Of a stretch of 8,968 nucleotides of DNA, positions 5,357-8,968 are shown piece after piece. Each line of letters begins with the position of its first letter. Positions within the stretch are counted from its first letter, which is position 1. The translations under genes were made by a program, and so were the position numbers. The notes under the pieces are model-generated. The model was not told where the DNA came from. It made no database searches and was given only the letters and a program-made list of their open reading frames with translations. The stretch lies in contig CAYGRM010000283.1 in NCBI GenBank assembly GCA_964352225.1, forward strand, positions 1 to 8,968. Reading direction: 5' to 3'. Source of the stretch: CAJQQY01 sp964352225. GTDB lineage: Bacteria > Bacteroidota > Bacteroidia > Chitinophagales > Saprospiraceae.

Positions 5357-6583
5357 TCATTTTTTGGCCTTCAAAATTTCGTTCACTCGCGATTTTCCGA
5401 GGTGTACTTTGCTGGAAATTTCCCTGATGCTTAGTCCCTGTTGTTTCAGTTCTCTGATGTGTTCATCACGTTCGCGATTGTCGGGTCCCTCTCGGGAAAT
5501 CGGGCCGAAGGTCCAGTCCATTCCGAGATCCGAAAGGCTGGTTAGCTGGACCTCTTTGGGGGCCGCCAAGTTGCCCAGATAGTCGCGCTGCTTTTCGATG
5601 TGCAGCTCGAAGTGCGCGCCCATGGTGGGGTTGTAGCGTTTGGGCTTCTGTAACCTAAAAACCCGGTCCATGATCGTTGTGCGGGCGCTGGTGCCGCGTT
5701 GTTCGCCACCTTTGCCGCTGTGGTGAACAAAAATGACCGTACGATTCTGGCGACGCTGTGACAGTGCCCAGTTCTGTACGGGCTGCCAGGAGTCCGGGCT
5801 GTTTTCGTCCTTCTCGCTCCATGCGAGCGTGGATAGGTTATCTACTATCACCAGGTCTGAGCCTTCGCAGGTTTTTGAATACCAGTCGTAACCCTCATGG
5901 GTTGCCAGTGACGGCAAACCAATTTCAAACTGGTTAGCACATACCATGGTCAGGTTATCCAGTGCAGCCTCTGCCGAGGCAGCCGGCAACATTTCGAGGC
6001 AGGCGACAACTCGGCTCTGAAAGTCTTGTGAGGAGCTTTCTCCGTCGATGTAGCAGACTTTGCTGTGACGGGTTGGCTGCCAATCCAAGAATCGCGCATT
6101 TCCTGCGGCTGCTGTTGCCAGGCTGAGGCAAAACCATGTCTTACCAAGACCGGTGCCACCATGTAATAGGCATTGGCCAGACGCTGGAAGAATTCGTTCA
6201 AACAGATAGTCGCGCTTGGGTAGTTTGAGATTCAAAAACTCACGCGCTGTAGTGCTTCCAGGGTCCGGAAAGCAGGGAGGCGGGCCATCGGCGAATCGGC
6301 CGAGCCTCAAGTCAAACAACGCATCGCGAAACTCCTGCTCGGTAGGCTCTGTGTCCCGATACAGGGGCCTAACGTCAAACCCCTCTCGCTCCAGTATTTC
6401 GCCAACGTCTATGGCATCACCCCCATTTTTGACAACGGGAAAAGCGGCCGCAAACATGTTTCGATACGCCGAGGACATCATTGCGCTGATGTCGTCGTCA
6501 TCGCTCACAGAGAACGCGCACCGCACCAGGCCGGTGATGGCTAGTCGTTCATTCTCGCTGGTGGGACGGGTACCGTTGACCAT
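5357..6583 (-). CDS. RepA-like AAA ATPase (replicative helicase type) with C-terminal HTH
   Basis: The 408-aa product has a RecA/RepA-type ATPase core: Walker A GGTGLGKT (142-149), Glu182 in YIDGESS, Walker B DLVIVDN (243-249), and HHSGKGGEQRGTS (287-299), which is the sensor-like motif of the RSF1010 RepA/AAA_25 group of hexameric helicases. Residues 1-125 are an unrecognised N-terminal domain. Residues 382-405 (QGLSIREISSKVHLGKSRVNEILK) form a helix-turn-helix like those of resolvases, which would let it bind DNA. It is the satellite's likely replication initiator or helicase, probably acting at the repeat array next to its 3' end. It starts 3 bases after the 62-aa gene without its own ribosome binding site, so it is probably coupled to it. 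There is no primase domain, so priming would come from the host or helper. Confidence 0.85.
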   Translation of the reverse strand: MVNGTRPTSENERLAITGLVRCAFSVSDDDDISAMMSSAYRNMFAAAFPVVKNGGDAIDVGEILEREGFDVRPLYRDTEPTEQEFRDALFDLRLGRFADGPPPCFPDPGSTTAREFLNLKLPKRDYLFERILPASGQCLLHGGTGLGKTWFCLSLATAAAGNARFLDWQPTRHSKVCYIDGESSSQDFQSRVVACLEMLPAASAEAALDNLTMVCANQFEIGLPSLATHEGYDWYSKTCEGSDLVIVDNLSTLAWSEKDENSPDSWQPVQNWALSQRRQNRTVIFVHHSGKGGEQRGTSARTTIMDRVFRLQKPKRYNPTMGAHFELHIEKQRDYLGNLAAPKEVQLTSLSDLGMDWTFGPISREGPDNRERDEHIRELKQQGLSIREISSKVHLGKSRVNEILKAKK

Positions 6584-6586
6584 CGA

Positions 6587-6775
6587 TCAGGCTGCCGTCT
6601 TGTGCCGCGCCGTGACCGCCTGCCTTGCGTCTTCCGGGTCGTTAAATCGAGTGTCCATCAAGTCCCGATACCGCTCCTGATGCTGGAACGGCCGGAATCT
6701 GAAACCAACGACTTCTGATTCGGCGGTGAGACGGCCAAGGGGCTGGCCTGCGTGGTAGAGGGTTTCGGCGTTCAT
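6587..6775 (-). CDS. 62-aa small protein between alpA-like gene and ATPase, unknown
   Basis: It has no recognised domain and reads as a short, basic, soluble protein (MNAETLYHAGQPLGRL... to ...ARHKTAA). Its ATG overlaps the stop of the AlpA-like gene as ATGA (6772-6775) and its stop is 3 bases before the ATPase start. Sitting tightly inside this operon is the main evidence that it is real. It may be a replication accessory or a translational link. Confidence 0.68.
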   Translation of the reverse strand: MNAETLYHAGQPLGRLTAESEVVGFRFRPFQHQERYRDLMDTRFNDPEDARQAVTARHKTAA

Positions 6776-6951
6776 GCGTTGCCCTCAATCAGATGCTGAA
6801 GTGCAACACCGGGAATGATCCGACGCCTACCCACCTGGGTAAACGGTAACTGACCCTTCGCCATTAGGACGTAGAGGTAGCTAACGGAAAGGGTGCTTTC
6901 GTGTGAAGCCTCCCTGACTGTGTAGCCAGCCTTGTACTTGTTTCCATTCAT
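6772..6951 (-). CDS. AlpA/excisionase-like HTH DNA-binding protein
   Basis: This 59-aa gene starts at ATG 6951 and ends with TGA at 6774-6772. The product has the MerR/excisionase-type fold. YTVREAS (10-16) is the first strand and helix, LSVSYLYVLMAKGQLP (21-36) the recognition helix and turn, VGRRRIIP (40-47) the basic wing hairpin, and ALQHLIEG (50-57) the closing helix. In P4 and PICIs such proteins act as excisionase or as activator of the excision and replication genes. It heads the operon with the 62-aa gene and ATPase, downstream of a 115-bp control region. Its ribosome binding site is weak (CCAGAG next to the ATG). I do not assign the symbol alpA because excisionase and AlpA cannot be told apart at this length. 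Confidence 0.85.
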   Translation of the reverse strand: MNGNKYKAGYTVREASHESTLSVSYLYVLMAKGQLPFTQVGRRRIIPGVALQHLIEGNA

Positions 6952-7012
6952 CTCTGGTCACCTGTGTTGATCGGTGGCCTAAGACTACAAACTCGCCTTG
7001 TCGACTGATAGA

Positions 7013-7046
7013 AAGAAGTTCGCCGCAAAAACGCGTCGAATTTCTT
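7013..7046. promoter_or_regulatory. Inverted repeat upstream of the AlpA-like operon
   Basis: AAGAAGTTCG (7013-7022) and CGAATTTCTT (7037-7046) are reverse complements with one mismatch, 14 bases apart. They lie in the control region before the AlpA-like gene and could bind the protein that switches the element on. I could not place a clear promoter here. Confidence 0.35.
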
Positions 7047-7058
7047 ACCCTGGTGTGC

Positions 7059-7073
7059 GGGCTACATTAGCCC
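7059..7073 (-). terminator. Hairpin at the end of the integrase operon
   Basis: GGGCTA and TAGCCC pair around a 3-base loop and cover the TAA stop of the 189-aa gene. There is no T run, so a terminator role is weak. Confidence 0.3.
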
Positions 7074-7636
7074 CATGAGGAAAGCTGAGATTTAATCGAA
7101 CTGATGATGGTCTTGTAATTCTCGATAGAGATATGAGCGGTGATGCCCTCAGATTTGAGCATTGTCAGTACCAACTCATACCTGTTTTGTACAGTCGTTG
7201 ATTGGGTAAAGTGCCTAAGCATTTCGTCTGTCGATTTAATTAGGTAATCCCTAGCGCTCATACCCTGAAGTTTTCGCGGCAGCGCGTTTGCTCGGGCTAG
7301 TTCTTTCGAAGCCTGAGAATTGATCGCTTCGAGGGAAGCTGTCAGTGATTCTGGATCGGAGATGCCGGCGAAGTGGAAAATCGTAGCTATGGACGCTTCG
7401 CCAACGCCAACTTTACCTAAAGACTCAATTGCAGATAGCGCCTCAGCCGTTGCTTTTTCTAGGCGTTCAATAGCACCTACAAGCTCGCCTCTCGTCACGT
7501 GCTTTTCGTCGACCATCATTCTGTAAAAGCCAAGCAACGAAGAAAATTGCGGGCGCAGTCTCTCGAGTTCGTTTGCTTTTAGGTACTCCTGCAATAATGC
7601 AGGGATTGATTCATCAACCCATCCGCTGCTGGTCAT
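7067..7636 (-). CDS. 189-aa helical protein coupled to integrase, unknown
   Basis: No family is recognised. The protein is mostly helical and soluble, with a heptad-like stretch GELVGAIERLEKATAEALSAIESL (50-73) that may be a short coiled coil. No signal peptide or membrane segment is visible. Its ATG overlaps the integrase stop as ATGA (7633-7636), so the two are translated together. That suggests a job tied to integration, such as a directionality factor or repressor, or cargo that must be expressed in the integrated state. It is not HTH-like at either end that I can see. It could also be an independent defence or superinfection-exclusion gene. Confidence 0.78.
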   Translation of the reverse strand: MTSSGWVDESIPALLQEYLKANELERLRPQFSSLLGFYRMMVDEKHVTRGELVGAIERLEKATAEALSAIESLGKVGVGEASIATIFHFAGISDPESLTASLEAINSQASKELARANALPRKLQGMSARDYLIKSTDEMLRHFTQSTTVQNRYELVLTMLKSEGITAHISIENYKTIISSIKSQLSSWG

Positions 7637-8775
7637 AGCACGTCCACCGCGTCCGCTCCCCAGTCCGGGGCCAAGTGCGCATATCGTTCAGTTAGTAGAA
7701 TGGTGCTGTGGCCCAGCAACTTGGAAACAGCCTTTAGTGGTATCCCGGCCATGACCAGCCGACTGGCAAAGTCATGACGGCAATCATGGAACCGAAAGTC
7801 AGTGATGGCCGCATCCCGTAAAAGCGTGGCCCAGCCCTTTTTTATGTTGTTTAGACGTTTGCCACCCTTGCCCGGGAAAACGTAGTCAGACCGGTCTGTG
7901 CCGCTCGATAACCGTTTCCAGCGCCGAGCCTCGATAAGCGCACGGGCGTTTAGTTTGATCGTTCGCGATTGGCCAGACTTAGCGCCTTCGCCTCTGACGG
8001 TAACGCTTCGATTTACCGACCCTAAGGTAATGTCCCGCCATTGAAGGTTGAACAGCTCGCCGCGCCTGAGGCCAGTGTTTAGAGCAATCAGTGTTAGGGG
8101 TCTTAGGTGGTCGTCTCGCGCCCTCAGCGCTGGCATAAGCCGTCGGCGCTCGTCTGGTTCCAGATACCTCGTTACTCCAACTCTGTCGACGCGCTTGGCC
8201 TTAATGCCGACCGCAGGGTTTTCCGTAATAGAGTAGGCCGGGTCGTCAACTGCATGGTGCAGAGCTGACCGAATCTGCGCTGTTTCACGATTGATTGTTG
8301 ACGGGCGAATACCATCCTTAAGGCGTGATGTTTGCCAGCGCTCTAAATGGGTCTTGCGCAGATCAACTAGCGGGGTATCCAGTACTTTTTTGCTGAGCGC
8401 GCCCAGTATTCGCGTCACCATCTGTTTGCCATGGCTTTGGTGTGCAGATGCCCATTCCATGTAGGGGCCTTCAATAAAACTACGCAGGGTGCCTGATTGA
8501 TCGTTTCGCAGAACTTCCAGCGGCTGACCGTGTTCCTGAACTTCGGCCTTAATCTGTTTTGCGCGTTCGCGGGCATCCTTCAGCGAATACTCTGCCGCGC
8601 TGCCTATGCGCCACCGTCGGTCCCGTGGATACTCGATAAAGTAAGTGCGGGAGCCTGAAGGGTGAATGCGAATAAAGAACCCTTTGAGGGCACCGTCACG
8701 GACGTCAAAACGTCGCTCACGTGGGCGAAGTTTTGATACTGCGTAGGTCGTTAGTGGTTTCGGTAAAACTGGCAT
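7633..8775 (-). CDS. int: Tyrosine recombinase (P4-type integrase)
   Basis: Counted from the ATG at 8775, the 380-aa product has an N-terminal arm-binding domain (residues 5-85, MPVLPKPLTTYAVSKLRP onward), a SAM-like core-binding domain (about 95-180) and a catalytic domain. All key residues are present: Arg237 (NTGLRRGEL), Lys266 (GAKSG), His330 and Arg333 (HDCRHDFAS), His356 (LLGHS) and the nucleophile Tyr365 (TERYAHL). It should integrate and excise the element at the tRNA-Thr site. The ORF extends upstream to ATG 8796 and to a TTG at 8844, but the family usually starts just before the arm-binding strand, and the longer versions would translate through the TGACGCA repeats. It reads inward from the right end, and its start lies beside the arm-like repeats and IHF sites, so integrase or IHF binding may control its own promoter. 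Confidence 0.95.
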   Translation of the reverse strand: MPVLPKPLTTYAVSKLRPRERRFDVRDGALKGFFIRIHPSGSRTYFIEYPRDRRWRIGSAAEYSLKDARERAKQIKAEVQEHGQPLEVLRNDQSGTLRSFIEGPYMEWASAHQSHGKQMVTRILGALSKKVLDTPLVDLRKTHLERWQTSRLKDGIRPSTINRETAQIRSALHHAVDDPAYSITENPAVGIKAKRVDRVGVTRYLEPDERRRLMPALRARDDHLRPLTLIALNTGLRRGELFNLQWRDITLGSVNRSVTVRGEGAKSGQSRTIKLNARALIEARRWKRLSSGTDRSDYVFPGKGGKRLNNIKKGWATLLRDAAITDFRFHDCRHDFASRLVMAGIPLKAVSKLLGHSTILLTERYAHLAPDWGADAVDVL

Positions 8776-8777
8776 GG

Positions 8778-8795
8778 TGACGCAAAGATGACGCA
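8778..8795 (+). repeat. Right pair of TGACGCA repeats, possible integrase arm sites
   Basis: TGACGCA is found at 8778-8784 and 8789-8795, an 11-bp period, directly before the integrase ATG. The second copy shares TGACGCATAAA with the left copy at 143-153. Their match to the left pair supports arm-site function and possible autoregulation of int. Confidence 0.6.
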
Positions 8796-8853
8796 TAAAC
8801 AGTTGTATAAGCCCAAAGATACCAGTAGACCTGAGTGGATACAAGCGTATTTA

Positions 8854-8866
8854 AATCAATGACTTA
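8854..8866 (+). promoter_or_regulatory. IHF binding site, right end
   Basis: AATCAATGACTTA fits WATCAANNNNTTR fully. Ten bases, AAATCAATGA (8853-8862), are identical to 86-95 at the left end. It lies in the integrase upstream region between the arm-like repeats and attR. Confidence 0.68.
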
Positions 8867-8884
8867 ATATACTTTCTGTGTCAC

Positions 8885-8897
8885 TAAGCTATTGATT
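8885..8897 (-). promoter_or_regulatory. Second IHF binding site, right end
   Basis: On the minus strand AATCAATAGCTTA fits WATCAANNNNTTR fully. It is 31 bp from the neighbouring site and faces the opposite way, and lies 16 bases from the att repeat. Confidence 0.65.
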
Positions 8898-8913
8898 AAA
8901 AAGGCATTAGAAA

Positions 8914-8961
8914 GCATTCGTAATGCGTAGGTCCGCAGTTCGAATCTGCGCACCGGCACCA
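8914..8961 (+). pseudogene. attR: detached 3' half of the host tRNA-Thr
   Basis: This copy of the anticodon arm, T arm, acceptor 3' strand and CCA lacks the D arm and 5' acceptor strand, so it is not a working tRNA. It is the host's original 3' half pushed outward by integration. Its bases C8934-G8950 and A8952 give perfect T-stem and acceptor pairing with the host 5' half at 8-14. Host chromosome resumes at about 8962. Confidence 0.92.
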
Positions 8962-8968
8962 TTTATCG

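Noticed and set aside
6216..6680. 154-aa plus-strand ORF opposite the RepA-like ATPase
   Set aside because: It is antisense to a gene with clear Walker motifs, and it is rich in Ser/Arg/Pro as expected for a shadow of a GC-containing gene.
8776..8844. Longer integrase starts at ATG 8796 and TTG 8844
   Set aside because: They would translate through the TGACGCA repeats and add residues absent from the usual integrase N-terminus. No better ribosome binding site supports them.

Overview
The window holds what looks like one complete, very small integrated mobile element, about 8.88 kb per unit. It sits in a tRNA-Thr(CGT) gene and is bounded by a 48-bp direct repeat of the tRNA 3' half (36-83 and 8914-8961). 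Gene content points to a phage satellite: a tyrosine integrase, an AlpA/excisionase-type HTH protein, a RepA-like replicative ATPase, an HK97-fold major capsid protein, an HNH endonuclease and a P27-type small terminase. There is no portal, prohead protease, large terminase, tail or lysis gene. It therefore cannot make a virion alone, and it resembles a stripped-down capsid-encoding PICI (cf-PICI) that needs a helper phage. Moderate GC, a tRNA with encoded CCA, full-consensus IHF sites and AlpA/P4-type genes suggest a gammaproteobacterium (Pseudomonas, Halomonas or Marinobacter-like). The genus is a guess.

Layout from left to right. The tRNA-Thr/attL is followed by an IHF site and a pair of TGACGCAT repeats (1-160). 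Next come an 18-codon ORF with a good ribosome binding site and a UUCG-loop terminator (174-307). Two plus-strand cargo genes follow: a trypsin-like serine protease (327-1178) and a phospholipase-D-fold protein (1272-1982). Everything else is on the minus strand and reads right to left: integrase (8775-7633), a coupled 189-aa unknown, the AlpA-like regulator (6951-6772, 59 aa), a coupled 62-aa unknown, the RepA-like ATPase (6583-5357), a repeat-rich region that may be the replication origin (5112-5340), a 98-aa unknown, an AT-rich likely promoter tract (about 4785-4830), a 64-aa ORF, the capsid protein, HNH, a possible cos region (2623-2710) and the small terminase (2622-2158). Two more IHF consensus sites, a second TGACGCA pair and attR close the right end.

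Likely logic (inference): integrase plus IHF, with the AlpA-like protein as excisionase or activator, excise the element. The RepA-like ATPase replicates it from the adjacent repeats. Its own capsid protein, HNH and TerS redirect a helper phage's TerL, portal, protease and tails to the satellite genome. The protease/PLD pair lies at the end of the element in the usual cargo position of satellites, in opposite orientation to the core genes, and is the best candidate for an undescribed anti-phage system.

Most notable: (i) the protease+PLD pair; (ii) the minimal capsid/HNH/TerS set without a portal; (iii) a repeat and hairpin array next to the ATPase; (iv) three base differences between the two tRNA copies, which place the crossover and leave the rebuilt tRNA with a U-U acceptor mismatch; (v) mirrored IHF and arm-type sites at both ends.
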